The notes: a model not told the origin generated them from the letters alone. 64,000 nucleotides of DNA from Pseudomonadota bacterium (GCA_018261735.1 JAGTRM010000001.1:62001-126000), one strand, 5' to 3'. Positions 22,873 to 33,662 are shown, counted from the stretch's first letter. Made by a program: numbers and translations.

Positions 22873-23742
22873 TTAACCGCCGGCAAATCCTTGCAACGGG
22901 TGTTGACTCATGGCACTAGCCGTAAAACCGTGCCAGAAATCAGGAAGCCGGGATATTACACGAGCAGCATCTTCTTGTGAAGCGAATCGTGCAAAAACAC
23001 AGCTACCGGAGCCGGTCATCCTTGCGGGAGCATAGTGGTTCAACCAGTTTATGCTCTCGGCAATCAAAGGATGCTGCCGGCACGCTACTGCTTCCAAGTC
23101 ATTACGTGTGGAGGCAGTTGCGAGGCCGCGCACTGTAATAGGCGGCGTATCGCGTGTCAAGTCCGGATCGCGAAAAATGTCCGGCGTCGGCACATGAACC
23201 TGCGGATGGAGCACGGCAAACCAGCACTCGCCGGTCTCGATCGGCGTCATGATTTCGCCGATGCCTTCGACAAACGCGTTGCGGCCATAAATGAAAAACG
23301 GCACATCGGCGCCCAGCTGCAAACCCAGCGCCATCAGCTCGCTGCGCGGCAGCTCCAGCTTCCAGAGCCGGTTCAGCGCGAGCAGCACCGTCGCCGCATC
23401 CGAGCTGCCGCCGCCCACGCCGCCCCCCATCGGCAGGCGCTTGTCCAGATCCAGCGTAACGCCCAGCCTGCAGCCGGTGTGTTCCTGCAGCAACCGGGCC
23501 GCGCGCCAGATCAGATCGCTTTGCGCCGGCACGCCGGGCAGCGGATTTTCGCGCACAATGTCACCGCTCGCATCCGTCTTCAGCCAGACCGTATCGTGCG
23601 CATCGATCAGCTGAAAAACCGACTGCAGCAGGTGGTAGCCATCCGAGCGGCGGCCGATCACATGCAGGAAAAGATTGAGTTTTGCGGGCGCAGGAAAGCC
23701 GGAAAAACCGGCGTCATTCAGGGCGGGGATAAAGTCTGCCAT
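22873..23742 (-). CDS. ispE: 4-diphosphocytidyl-2-C-methyl-D-erythritol kinase
   Basis: 289 aa GHMP kinase of the MEP isoprenoid pathway. PAKLNLFLHVIGRRSDGYHLL at the N-terminus and the ATP loop LPMGGGVGGGSSDAA are diagnostic; GSGSCVFA is the C-terminal glycine motif. Start at 23742 (ATG; 23748 also possible) lies inside the lolB 3' end, so the two are translationally coupled. Confidence 0.96.
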   Translation of the reverse strand: MADFIPALNDAGFSGFPAPAKLNLFLHVIGRRSDGYHLLQSVFQLIDAHDTVWLKTDASGDIVRENPLPGVPAQSDLIWRAARLLQEHTGCRLGVTLDLDKRLPMGGGVGGGSSDAATVLLALNRLWKLELPRSELMALGLQLGADVPFFIYGRNAFVEGIGEIMTPIETGECWFAVLHPQVHVPTPDIFRDPDLTRDTPPITVRGLATASTRNDLEAVACRQHPLIAESINWLNHYAPARMTGSGSCVFARFASQEDAARVISRLPDFWHGFTASAMSQHPLQGFAGG

Positions 23743-24284
23743 TGCCATTCCGAGATCACGATACGCACGCTGACTTCGCCGCGGGTCAATTCGATTTTGC
23801 GCGGCCCGCGCCGTACCGGTTGGGTTTCTGAAAAATCGCTCGCCAGGATACGCCAGCCATCTTGCTCGATCAGCTGGCCATCCGCCGTTGCGCGGCTGCT
23901 GGCGGTGCCCGGTGCGGCCACGCCCTGCAGCCACCAGCGCAAGCCCGCCACCGGCAAACGCATGCCTGTGGCATCGAGCAACAGCGCCTCCGGCGCGCCT
24001 TCCTGCGCCCGGCCATCGGCATCGTACAGGACCGCATACGAGGGAATGCTGTCGAGGTAGTGGATTTCAAGCTCCGCCAGGGTCTGCCCCAGCGGGTTGC
24101 CCAGCGAAAGACGATCGGTCTGCGGCTCGGCCTGCCAGCCGAAATTGGCGTAGTGCGATTCGCTGCCGGAACGAATGATGACGCGCCCGCTGGCCGAAAA
24201 TCCATCCTGGGGCGCGGGCGGCAGCTTCATGCCGGCACACCCAGCCAGCAGCAGCGCCATCAGGAAAACCAGGGCTCTGATCAC
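23718..24284 (-). CDS. lolB: Outer-membrane lipoprotein receptor LolB
   Basis: 188 aa. Lipobox LLAGC about residue 16. LolB receives lipoproteins from LolA and inserts them in the outer membrane. Features of the family: FSASGRVIIRSGSESHYANFGW, LGNPLGQTLAELE, and a tryptophan-containing C-terminal part. A GTG start at 24284 is chosen, one base after the TPR gene stop, with GGGAC upstream. Position before ispE is the classic arrangement. Confidence 0.93.
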   Translation of the reverse strand: MIRALVFLMALLLAGCAGMKLPPAPQDGFSASGRVIIRSGSESHYANFGWQAEPQTDRLSLGNPLGQTLAELEIHYLDSIPSYAVLYDADGRAQEGAPEALLLDATGMRLPVAGLRWWLQGVAAPGTASSRATADGQLIEQDGWRILASDFSETQPVRRGPRKIELTRGEVSVRIVISEWQWQTLSPP

Positions 24285-24285
24285 G

Positions 24286-26031
24286 TCACAGTCCCAGCCG
24301 TTTGCGCGTTTCCAGCACGATTTCATTTTCCGGATCGAGTTGAAGCGCGGCCTCCAGCACGCCACGCGCCTTCTTCCTGTCGCCGGATTGCCAGAGCACC
24401 TCGGCGTAATGCGCAGCGATTTCCGGATCCGGCAACTGTGCGTATGCCTTCTCCAGCAAGCCAGCCGCATCTTTCAGGCGCCCTTGCCGGAAGCGCAGCC
24501 AGCCCAGGCTATCGATAATGACGGGATTGTCCGGCTCGCCGGCAATGGCCTGTTCGAGCAGTTTTTCCGCCTCGGCCAGCCGGTCGGTGTGATTGGCCAG
24601 CATATACCCCAGCGCATTGAGCGCCATCACGTTGCCAGGCTGGATTTTCAGCACATGGCGTAAATCGGCCTCGCCGGCGGCCAGGTCATTCAACTGCTCG
24701 GCCATCAGCGAACGGTCATAGTAGAGATCAACCGCATCCGGGAACTGGGCAATCCCCTTCGTCAAGACTTCGATTCCGCGCACCGGTTGCTTCAGCTCGC
24801 GCCAGACTTGACCTTCGATCTGGATCTTTTCGATTTTTTCCGCATTGGAAAGCGCGGGGAAGTCTGCCAGCGCCCGCAGTGCCGCCTCTTGCTCGCCCAG
24901 CTTGGCCAGCACGCGCGGAATGCGTTGCTGTGCGCTGCGCGCATTGTCTCCGCCCACCTGGCGATACCAGCCCAGCGCCTCGCGCAGGCGATGGCGCTCT
25001 TCTTCGATCTGTCCGAGGTAATAACGCAACAGGTTGGGATTTTTCGCTCCGCGCCCCAGTGCCGAGCTAAACATTTGATGCGCAACCTCAAAATCGCGCG
25101 CCTGCAAGGCCAGCAGGCCCACGCCCACCAGCGCCTCGATCTGGTCGGGCTGGCGCGCCAGTATCGCCTCATACGCGGCGCGAGCCTCTGCCGGACGGTT
25201 GGCTTCGTTCAGCAAGCGGGCCAGGGTCAGGGGATAAACCTGTTGCATCGGATTCTTGTCGATCGCATCGCGCAGGAAGGCGAAAGCCGCATCGGGCGGG
25301 GTGCGCTGCGCCAGCAACTGCACCTTGTACAGCACCGCCTGCTCCCACCACGGGCGCAGTATCAGGGCTTCATTGAGCTCGACGATCGCCGCCGCTTCGC
25401 GCGCCTGGCTCGCATGCATCACGGCACGGGCAAAGCGGGCCTCGGGCAGCTTGTCCTGGCCGGCAGTCAGCAACAGGGTCAGCTTGGCAACCTGCGCCGG
25501 TTCAGCCTTGCGATCCCATAACAGGTGGAGCTGCATAAAAAAATCCGCCAGTTCACGCGGCGGCGCCTTCAGGAAACCGGGAACATACGCCTCGACTTCC
25601 GCCAGCCGGTTGGCCCTGATCAGCAGGGAGACCAGCAATTGCTTGGCCAGCAAGGACTGCGGGGCAGCCTCGACCCAGATTTGGGCCGCGTCCTGCGCCA
25701 TCGCCATCTGCCCTGCGTTCAGCGACAACTCAACCGCCCGCCGCGCCGCGCGCGGATCGCGCGTGCGCTGTGCAAGATCGAACCAGCTTTTCGCCGCCAA
25801 GTCCGGTTGATCGCGCTGCGCCGCGATGTCGCCGGCCAGAAAACGGATCAACAATTCGGCGGAAAGATCAATGCGAGGCAAGTCTTCCGTGCGCCACCCC
25901 TCTTCGCGCGGTGCGACCTCCTCCTGCGGTTGTTCTGTCTCGGCCACAACAGGAACAGTCCGGGATTGCAGCGCGGCACAGCCGCCCAGCAGGACAGAGA
26001 CCAGCAACAAGACGCTTGAGCGAAGAAACAT
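24286..26031 (-). CDS. Tetratricopeptide-repeat lipoprotein upstream of lolB
   Basis: 581 aa. Signal with lipobox LLGGC (about residue 18), then helical TPR-like repeats over the rest; clear units include PAEARAAYEAILARQPDQIEALVGVGLL and NPVIIDSLGWLRFRQGRLKDAAGLLEKAYAQ at the C-terminus (described here by residues around 310-335 and 505-540). Homologues lie directly before lolB in Pseudomonas. Probably an envelope scaffold; exact partner unknown. Start at 26031 gives the shortest protein with a sound lipoprotein signal. Confidence 0.88.
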   Translation of the reverse strand: MFLRSSVLLLVSVLLGGCAALQSRTVPVVAETEQPQEEVAPREEGWRTEDLPRIDLSAELLIRFLAGDIAAQRDQPDLAAKSWFDLAQRTRDPRAARRAVELSLNAGQMAMAQDAAQIWVEAAPQSLLAKQLLVSLLIRANRLAEVEAYVPGFLKAPPRELADFFMQLHLLWDRKAEPAQVAKLTLLLTAGQDKLPEARFARAVMHASQAREAAAIVELNEALILRPWWEQAVLYKVQLLAQRTPPDAAFAFLRDAIDKNPMQQVYPLTLARLLNEANRPAEARAAYEAILARQPDQIEALVGVGLLALQARDFEVAHQMFSSALGRGAKNPNLLRYYLGQIEEERHRLREALGWYRQVGGDNARSAQQRIPRVLAKLGEQEAALRALADFPALSNAEKIEKIQIEGQVWRELKQPVRGIEVLTKGIAQFPDAVDLYYDRSLMAEQLNDLAAGEADLRHVLKIQPGNVMALNALGYMLANHTDRLAEAEKLLEQAIAGEPDNPVIIDSLGWLRFRQGRLKDAAGLLEKAYAQLPDPEIAAHYAEVLWQSGDRKKARGVLEAALQLDPENEIVLETRKRLGL

Positions 26032-26160
26032 CGCGGTTTCCGGAAAAAATAAATGGATAAGAACCATATTAGGGCCTGTTCACAGTATTTCTGCAAGTAC
26101 GAACAGAGCCTAGGTAAACTCTCTTCTTGCCCAGACCATGATTCATCGCGAGACAACAGC

Positions 26161-26976
26161 ATGCCGGAACTTCCCGAAGTCGAAACCACGCGCCGGGGCA
26201 TCGCCACGCGTCTGACCGGCACCATCGCCAGCGGTGCCACCGTGCGCAATGGCCGGCTGCGCTGGCCGGTGCCGGAGAATCTTGCCGCGCTGATCGCGGG
26301 GCAGTCCTTGCAAGAAATCCGCCGCCGCGCCAAATATCTGCTGTTTGTTTTCGAACGCGGCACCCTGATTGTCCACCTGGGCATGTCCGGCAGCCTGAGG
26401 GTACTGACCGAGGCGTTTCCACCGGAAAAGCACGAGCATATCGATCTACTGTTCGACGGCGGCTTGCGTCTGCGCTACCGCGATCCGCGCCGTTTCGGCG
26501 CCTTTCTCTGGACAGCGGACGCCCCCGAACAGCATCCGTTGCTGCGCGCGCTCGGCCCGGAACCGCTCTCGGCCGCGTTCACGCCGGACACGCTGGCCCG
26601 CGCGCTGGCCAACAAGAACACGGCCATCAAAATGGCCATCATGGACCAGCATGTCGTGGTCGGCGTCGGCAACATTTATGCCTCGGAGGCCCTGTTCCGC
26701 GCCGGCATCCTGCCGCAGCGCCCTGCCCGCTCGCTCGCTCCGGAAGAAACCGGCAGGCTGACCCGCTGCATCCGGGAAGTTCTGGAAGAATCGATCAGCG
26801 CCGGCGGCAGCACCTTGCGCGATTACGTGGACAGCGACGGCAAGGCCGGCTACTTCACCATCAACAACTTCGTCTACGGGCGCGCCGGGCAGCCCTGCCG
26901 CCAGTGCGGCGCCATTATTCTGACTGCACGCCAGGGCCAACGCGCAACCTATTGGTGCTCCAATTGCCAACATTGA
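26161..26976 (+). CDS. mutM: Formamidopyrimidine-DNA glycosylase (Fpg)
   Basis: 271 aa. Starts MPELPEVE, with the catalytic N-terminal Pro and Glu; excises 8-oxoguanine. Lys in the KYLLF beta region and a C-terminal zinc finger (CRQC ... CSNC) complete the active enzyme. Divergent from the TPR-lolB operon. Start set by the invariant N-terminus; the frame remains open upstream but without meaning. Confidence 0.97.
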   Translation: MPELPEVETTRRGIATRLTGTIASGATVRNGRLRWPVPENLAALIAGQSLQEIRRRAKYLLFVFERGTLIVHLGMSGSLRVLTEAFPPEKHEHIDLLFDGGLRLRYRDPRRFGAFLWTADAPEQHPLLRALGPEPLSAAFTPDTLARALANKNTAIKMAIMDQHVVVGVGNIYASEALFRAGILPQRPARSLAPEETGRLTRCIREVLEESISAGGSTLRDYVDSDGKAGYFTINNFVYGRAGQPCRQCGAIILTARQGQRATYWCSNCQH

Positions 26977-27069
26977 GTGGCGCCGGGCTTTCGCCACACT
27001 TAGAACAATCTGGTTTAGAATCATCCCCTTGGGCGGATACCGCTAAGCAGTCTTAGAAAAGGAACCTGC

Positions 27070-29070
27070 ATGATCGCCGATTACCTGCATCAGGACGCCA
27101 TTGCGGCCAACGATCACCTGGTCGCGGAATTCCAGGCCTACAGCACCTGGCGCGGCAATGTGACCCGCTCCATCACCCGCCTGTCGCGCTGGCTGGCCGA
27201 GCAGGATCTGGAAGACGCCCAGACCGCGTTGCGCATCCAGAGCCTCACGGAAAAGCTGCGCGAAGACAAACTCAACATCGCCTTCGTGGCCGAGTTCTCG
27301 CGCGGCAAATCGGAGCTGATCAACGCATTGTTCTTCGCTCACTTCGGCCAGCGTATCCTGCCTTCCAGCGCCGGGCGCACCACGATGTGCCCGACCGAAC
27401 TGCTGTACGACGCAGGCCAGCCACCTTCGCTGAAACTGCTGCCGATCGAAACCCGCGCCAGCGATACTTCCACCCAGGAATACCGCCGCTATCAGGACGA
27501 ATGGAAAGTCTTCCCGCTTGATCTGGACAACCCCGATTCGATCCAGGCCACCTTCCAGGAGATCGGCAAGACCCGCAAAGTCTCGCTGGAGAGCGCCAAG
27601 CAATACGGCCTGTTCGACGAAAACGACCAGGACCAGGTAATCGCTGCTGCAGGCGGCGAGGTGGAAATTCCCTGCTGGCGCCATGCGGTCATCAATTTCC
27701 CGCACCCGCTGCTGGAACAGGGCCTAGTGATTCTGGACACGCCGGGGCTGAACGCCATCGGTACCGAACCGGAACTGACGCTCAACCTGCTGCCCAACGC
27801 ACACGCCATCCTGTTCATCCTGGCTGCCGATACCGGCGTGACCAAATCCGACATCGAAGTCTGGCGCAATCACATCGCCCGCGGCCAGTCCGGTCGTCGC
27901 GGCAGGCTGGTCGTGCTGAACAAGATCGACGGTATGTGGGACGACCTGAAAAGCGCGGCGCAGATCGAGGCGGAAATCCAGAAGCAGATCCAGACCACTT
28001 CGGCCTTGCTCAGCGTGCCGACCGAGCACATCTACCCGGTTTCCGCACAAAAGGCGCTGGTGGCCAAGGTACAGCAGGACGATGCGCTGCTGGAAAAATC
28101 GCGTCTGAACGCCCTGGAGCGCGCGCTGTCGGAAGACCTGCTGCCGGGCAAGCAGGATATCGTGCGCGATACCTCGCACAACGAGATCGAAGACATTGTC
28201 ATGTCGATCCGCAGCATCCTGAGCGCGCGGCGCGCCAGCATCGGCGAGCAATTGGCCGAGCTGACCGGCCTGCGCGGCAAGAACCAGGACGTGATCGCGC
28301 AGATGATGCAAAAAGTGCAGATCGACAAACAGCAATTCGAACAAGGGCTGGTGCGCTTCCAGGCCCTGCGCAGCGTGTTCAGCCAGCAAACCAACAAGCT
28401 TTACGCCCTACTGGGGCGCGAGGCGCTGAACAACGAAATCGTCCGCATCCGCACCGACATGGAAAAAACCTTTTTCACCTTCGGCGCCAGCGGGCTGCGC
28501 GCGATCATGGATCGCTTCTTCCAGGATACCAACGCCTCGATCAGCAAATCAGCGGAGCAGGTTACGGAAATCCAGGCCATGATGTCCGCTATGTACCAGA
28601 AATTCAGCGAGGAGCACGGCTTGGGCCGCGTCACGCCACCGCCGTTTTCCACGCTCAAGTACCACAAGGAGCTCACCCGGCTGGAGAAAACCTTCCGCGA
28701 GCACTTCAACACCGTCGGCAACCTGCTCACCACCAGCCAGGGCCGCATCACGCGCAAGTTCTTCGAAATCGTCGCCAGCCGCGTGGTCTATGTGTTCGAA
28801 GTGGCCAACCGTGACGTGGAAAACTGGCTCAAGACCGTGATGGCCCCGATGGAAACGCAGGTGCGCGAGCACCAGATGCAGCTGCGCCGCCGGCTGGAAA
28901 GCATCAAGCGCATCCACAAGGCTACCGATACGCTGGAAGACCGCATCCGCGAACTGGAAGAAATCGACAGGCAACTTTCCGCGCAAGCGAGCGAACTGGA
29001 CAGCCAATTGCGCGAAATCTACACCACGCTCAACACCAACTTCGAAACCTTCATCAGTCAGGCGGCCTGA
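27070..29070 (+). CDS. Dynamin-family GTPase
   Basis: 666 aa. GTPase domain about 65-330: G1 AEFSRGKSELINAL, G2-region Thr (GRTTMCPTEL), G3 LDTPGLN and G4 LNKID. The first Gly of the P-loop is Ala here. The C-terminal half is strongly helical with coiled-coil potential (about 405-450 and 600-655) and no membrane helix, as in bacterial dynamin-like proteins that remodel or protect membranes. Follows mutM by 93 bp; whether it is cotranscribed is unclear. GGAACCTGC precedes the ATG. Confidence 0.88.
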   Translation: MIADYLHQDAIAANDHLVAEFQAYSTWRGNVTRSITRLSRWLAEQDLEDAQTALRIQSLTEKLREDKLNIAFVAEFSRGKSELINALFFAHFGQRILPSSAGRTTMCPTELLYDAGQPPSLKLLPIETRASDTSTQEYRRYQDEWKVFPLDLDNPDSIQATFQEIGKTRKVSLESAKQYGLFDENDQDQVIAAAGGEVEIPCWRHAVINFPHPLLEQGLVILDTPGLNAIGTEPELTLNLLPNAHAILFILAADTGVTKSDIEVWRNHIARGQSGRRGRLVVLNKIDGMWDDLKSAAQIEAEIQKQIQTTSALLSVPTEHIYPVSAQKALVAKVQQDDALLEKSRLNALERALSEDLLPGKQDIVRDTSHNEIEDIVMSIRSILSARRASIGEQLAELTGLRGKNQDVIAQMMQKVQIDKQQFEQGLVRFQALRSVFSQQTNKLYALLGREALNNEIVRIRTDMEKTFFTFGASGLRAIMDRFFQDTNASISKSAEQVTEIQAMMSAMYQKFSEEHGLGRVTPPPFSTLKYHKELTRLEKTFREHFNTVGNLLTTSQGRITRKFFEIVASRVVYVFEVANRDVENWLKTVMAPMETQVREHQMQLRRRLESIKRIHKATDTLEDRIRELEEIDRQLSAQASELDSQLREIYTTLNTNFETFISQAA

Positions 29071-29106
29071 CGCCCTTCGCGTACTAAAAAAGACCGTTCA
29101 TCCCGC

Positions 29107-29139
29107 AATGCCGTTCACCTGGATCAGGTGAACGGCATT
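29107..29139 (+). terminator. Terminator after the dynamin-like gene
   Basis: Perfect 14-bp stem (AATGCCGTTCACCT and its complement) with a GGATC loop, then CTTGTCT. The T-tract is poor, so termination may be partial. Confidence 0.65.
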
Positions 29140-29195
29140 CTTGTCTAATGAATCTGTTCTTGCCAGTTCCTATTTATTCATTGGGCCGCACCGTC

Positions 29196-29537
29196 ATGGG
29201 CAGATCACCGAAATCCGCGCCTCCGTCCGGTAAGCCGCAGTGGTCCCAGGCTGTAACCCGGCACAGCAATGCGCTGGACCTTGCCTTCGGCGTGTTCACA
29301 TGGGACAACCCGCGGGCGATCGCCGAATCGCTGAAAGCCTCCGCCGAAGCCAGCCAGCGACGCAAGGCCGGCCCGTTCCGGTCCGCCATGTCGATGCTCA
29401 ACTTCTACATCAACCGCGCGGGGAACCAGCTTCCTGATGAGCGGCGCGCTTGCCTTGAGCAAACCAAAGAGGAACTTCGCGAGCTCTTTGGCCGTCCGCG
29501 CCAAAATCGCAGAACCTTGCGCAACTCGGGCGAGTGA
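29196..29537 (+). CDS. DUF3175 domain protein
   Basis: 113 aa. The conserved core WSQAVTRHSNALDLAFGVFTW and RRKAGPFRSAMSMLNFYINRAG is typical of DUF3175. Basic, soluble, function unknown. ATG at 29196 gives the family-like N-terminus; another in-frame ATG is at 29148. Confidence 0.85.
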   Translation: MGRSPKSAPPSGKPQWSQAVTRHSNALDLAFGVFTWDNPRAIAESLKASAEASQRRKAGPFRSAMSMLNFYINRAGNQLPDERRACLEQTKEELRELFGRPRQNRRTLRNSGE

Positions 29538-29565
29538 ACTCATTTCACGATACAGCCACAGCTTT

Positions 29566-30126
29566 CTACGAATTATCCAACCACTTGATGCTGCACCCGG
29601 CGCTGGGCAATTGCTGCGCCAGCGGCGGCTTACCAGCCAACAGCGTAGCAACGGCATGCTTCAGATCGGCACCGGTGGCGATCTGTCCCTGATTCGGACG
29701 CGTGGCATCGAAGCGCCCGCGGTAAACCAGTTTCAGCCCGGCATCGAACAGGAACAGATCGGGCGTACAGGCCGCATGAAAGGCTTTGGCCGCAGATTGG
29801 TCGGCATCGTACAGATAGGGAAAGGTATAACCGTTGTCGCGGGCGAACTCAGCCATGCGCTCCGGCGCGTCTTCCGGATAGCGCGTGATGTCGTTGCTGG
29901 AAATAGCCACCATGCCGATGCCCTGCTCGGCCAGCTCCGTGCCGAGCGGCGCCAGTGCCGGGTTGATATGCAGCACGTACGGGCAATGGTTGCAGATAAA
30001 GATCACGAACAAGCCTTTTTGCCCGGCGAGGCTCGTCAGGCTGAACGCGTTGCCGTCACCATCCGGCAAGGTAAATTCGGGCAGGGCAGCGCCCAAGGGC
30101 AGCATTGAGGAGTAGGCCAGCGACAT
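29566..30126 (-). CDS. Thioredoxin-fold (AhpC/TSA-Redoxin) protein
   Basis: 186 aa, no signal peptide. Peroxiredoxin-like fold with FVIFICNHCPYVLHI: the single active-site-like Cys-Pro lies in the CPY motif instead of CXXC. The family includes AhpC/TSA-like proteins often annotated as thioredoxin family proteins; a second Cys occurs in AACTPDLFL. Cytoplasmic redox role inferred. Convergent with the DUF3175 gene and divergent from hemB. Confidence 0.82.
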   Translation of the reverse strand: MSLAYSSMLPLGAALPEFTLPDGDGNAFSLTSLAGQKGLFVIFICNHCPYVLHINPALAPLGTELAEQGIGMVAISSNDITRYPEDAPERMAEFARDNGYTFPYLYDADQSAAKAFHAACTPDLFLFDAGLKLVYRGRFDATRPNQGQIATGADLKHAVATLLAGKPPLAQQLPSAGCSIKWLDNS

Positions 30127-30128
30127 GA

Positions 30129-31217
<1,089 letters not shown>

Positions 31218-31221
31218 ATGC

Positions 31222-31695
31222 ATGGTCATCGTTACACAAGCTGATCTGGGCAATCCGCACCACGCCACCGGCATCGTCGACTGCCTGGATGCCTATGCCC
31301 GGGACCCGATGGGCGGCGGGCAGGCGCTCAGCGCGCATGCCCGGCAGAATCTGGTCGCCGGGCTCGCCGCGCACCCGGCCAGTGTGACTTTCATCGCGCA
31401 GGCCGCCAGCCAGATTGTCGGCGTGGCAGTCTGTTTCTTTGGTTATTCCACCTTCCAGGCCAAGCCCCGCCTGAACCTGCACGACCTGATCGTGCTGCCT
31501 ACGCAGCGCCGGCGCGGCATCGGCCGGGCGCTGCTCGATGCCGTCGCGGCCCATGCGGCAGCCTGCGATTGCTGTGCGGTGACGCTGGAAGTGCGCAAGG
31601 ACAATCCGACCGCGCAGGCCCTGTACCGTTCGCTGGGTTTCGGCGGCGGAAACAGCGCGATGGAGTTCTGGGTGAAACCGGTCGAGATTCGGTAG
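31222..31695 (+). CDS. GNAT-family N-acetyltransferase
   Basis: 157 aa. Acetyl-CoA-binding motif A LHDLIVLPTQRRRGIGRALLDAV and the motif B region NPTAQALYRSLGF are clear. The substrate is unknown. AAGGAATAAATGC precedes ATG 31222, 4 bp after hemB, so cotranscription is likely. Confidence 0.9.
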   Translation: MVIVTQADLGNPHHATGIVDCLDAYARDPMGGGQALSAHARQNLVAGLAAHPASVTFIAQAASQIVGVAVCFFGYSTFQAKPRLNLHDLIVLPTQRRRGIGRALLDAVAAHAAACDCCAVTLEVRKDNPTAQALYRSLGFGGGNSAMEFWVKPVEIR

Positions 31696-31719
31696 AATTA
31701 CCCTTTTAAGGAGCCCGAG

Positions 31720-32205
31720 ATGATTCAAGTTGGCGTAGTGATGGGCAGCAACAGCGACTGGGAAGTCATGCAGCATGCGGCCCGTCAGCTCAAGGATTTT
31801 GGCGTTGCCTTTGAATGCAAGGTAGTTTCCGCGCACCGCACCCCCGATCTGCTGTTTGAATATGCAGAAACGGCCCGCGAACGTGGTCTGCAATGCATCA
31901 TCGCCGGCGCGGGCGGCGCGGCGCATCTGCCGGGCATGCTGGCGGCCAAGACAACCATCCCGGTGCTGGGCGTGCCCGTTCCGTCAAAATACCTGCGCGG
32001 CGAGGATTCGCTGCTTTCCATCGTCCAGATGCCCAAGGGCATTCCGGTTGCCACCTTTGCCATCGGCGAAGCCGGCGCCGCCAATGCCGGCCTCTTTGCC
32101 GTGGCCATGCTCGCGCATGACCTGCCGGAAGTCGCCGCCAAGCTGATGGAATTCCGCCAGCGCCAGAAAGATACCGTGCTGGCCATGGAGCTCCCTGAAG
32201 TCTGA
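31720..32205 (+). CDS. purE: N5-carboxyaminoimidazole ribonucleotide mutase
   Basis: 161 aa, class I Pur[20 protein letters not shown] with catalytic His and [11 protein letters not shown] are diagnostic. Acts after PurK in purine synthesis. AAGGAG ribosome site. Its stop overlaps the next start (TGATG). Confidence 0.97.
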   Translation: MIQVGVVMGSNSDWEVMQHAARQLKDFGVAFECKVVSAHRTPDLLFEYAETARERGLQCIIAGAGGAAHLPGMLAAKTTIPVLGVPVPSKYLRGEDSLLSIVQMPKGIPVATFAIGEAGAANAGLFAVAMLAHDLPEVAAKLMEFRQRQKDTVLAMELPEV

Positions 32206-33662
32206 TGCCCGCAAGCGAACAACTGCGCTGGCAGCGCATCCGCGAACGCGGTCGCTGGCGCAGCATTTTGCTGGCGGGCACGCTGGGCTGGGGCGGCGTA
32301 TTCAGCGTGCTGTTCGCCGGCCTGGAGCTGTGGACCGGCGTGGCAAGCTCGTTCTGGCCGGCCGCCCTGAATGCCTTGCCGCTGGGACTGCTGGCTGGCA
32401 CCATCTACGGTTGGTCGCGCTGGGGCTACGCCCTGCTGGCCAAGGTGCGCGAGCATCACTACGTTGACCCTGATGAAGAACCCAAGAGAATCAAGATGAC
32501 TGTGAAAACCCAAGCCGGCGCCCGTCCGGGGCGCGCGATCCTGCCCCCGGCCATGCTCGGCATTCTCGGTGGCGGACAACTTGGCCGCATGTTCGCCGTA
32601 GCCGCCAAAACCATGGGCTATCGCGTAACAGTGCTCGATCCCGATCCGCACGCACCGGCGGCCGACTTTGCCGATGTGCATCTGTGCCAGAACTACAACG
32701 ATCCGGCCGCACTGGCTGAATTGGTGCGTACCTGCGCCGCGGTCACCACTGAATTCGAAAACGTCAGCGCCGAATCGATGCGCTGGCTGGCCGAACAAGG
32801 CATCCCGGTCAGCCCGTCCGGCGATTGCGTGGCCATCGCCCAGGACCGCATCGCGGAAAAAACCTTCATCCGTGACGCAGGGCTCGCCACCGCGCCGTTC
32901 CTGGCTGTGAGCACCGCTGCCGATCTGGATGGCGATCTTTCCGCCTACCTGCCCGGCATCATCAAGACCGCGCGCTTGGGCTACGACGGCAAGGGCCAGA
33001 TTCGCGTCAAGACCGCAGAAGAAGCGCGCTACGCGCTGGGCGAATTCAAGCATCAACCCTGCGTGCTGGAAAAGATGCTGCCGCTCAAGTGCGAAGTCTC
33101 GGCCATCGTCACCCGCACCGCTGCCGGCGAAATCGCCAGTTTCCCTGTCTCGGAAAACGAACACCCGACCGGCATTCTGGATGTCTCGATCGTGCCGGCC
33201 CGCGTCAAGCCGGAAATCGCCGAACAGGCGCAGGCCATGGCGCAGCAGCTCGCCGCCGCGCTCGACTATGTCGGCGTGCTGGCGGTGGAACTGTTCATCC
33301 TCGACGACGACAGCCTGGTCATCAACGAAATCGCCCCGCGCCCGCACAATTCCGGCCATTTCACGCTCGACGCCACGCTCACCAGCCAGTTCGAACAGCA
33401 GGTGCGCGCGATGTGCAACCTGTATCCGGGCAAGCCTGATCTCGTCAGCCCGGTGGTGATGGTCAACCTGCTCGGCGATGTCTGGGGCGAAGACGGCAGC
33501 GAACCCAACTGGGAAGTGCTGATGACCGCGCCCAACGCCAAGCTGCACCTGTACGGCAAACGCGAAGCCCGGCCGGGACGCAAGATGGGACACTTCAACG
33601 TGCTGAACGACACCGCCGACCACGCCTTGCAACAGGCCAGGGCGATTCAGGAAACGCTGTAA
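32205..33662 (+). CDS. purK: N5-CAIR synthetase PurK with an N-terminal membrane extension
   Basis: 485-aa open frame. Residues 98-485 are PurK: GILGGGQLGRMFAVAAK, ATP-grasp motifs (KTARLGYDGKGQ, EVSAIVTR, VELFILDD, NEIAPRPHNSGHFT) and RPGRKMGHFNVL. Residues 1-97 are extra, with two hydrophobic helices (about 20-42 and 48-70) and an acidic linker ending PDEEPKRIK. A normal PurK starts about 350-390 aa long, so the Met at 98 (32496) could be the native start. The extension begins at an ATG overlapping the purE stop and has no stop codon before PurK. It may be a separate small membrane protein whose stop was lost, or PurK may also be made from the internal ATG. Confidence 0.93.
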   Translation: MPASEQLRWQRIRERGRWRSILLAGTLGWGGVFSVLFAGLELWTGVASSFWPAALNALPLGLLAGTIYGWSRWGYALLAKVREHHYVDPDEEPKRIKMTVKTQAGARPGRAILPPAMLGILGGGQLGRMFAVAAKTMGYRVTVLDPDPHAPAADFADVHLCQNYNDPAALAELVRTCAAVTTEFENVSAESMRWLAEQGIPVSPSGDCVAIAQDRIAEKTFIRDAGLATAPFLAVSTAADLDGDLSAYLPGIIKTARLGYDGKGQIRVKTAEEARYALGEFKHQPCVLEKMLPLKCEVSAIVTRTAAGEIASFPVSENEHPTGILDVSIVPARVKPEIAEQAQAMAQQLAAALDYVGVLAVELFILDDDSLVINEIAPRPHNSGHFTLDATLTSQFEQQVRAMCNLYPGKPDLVSPVVMVNLLGDVWGEDGSEPNWEVLMTAPNAKLHLYGKREARPGRKMGHFNVLNDTADHALQQARAIQETL

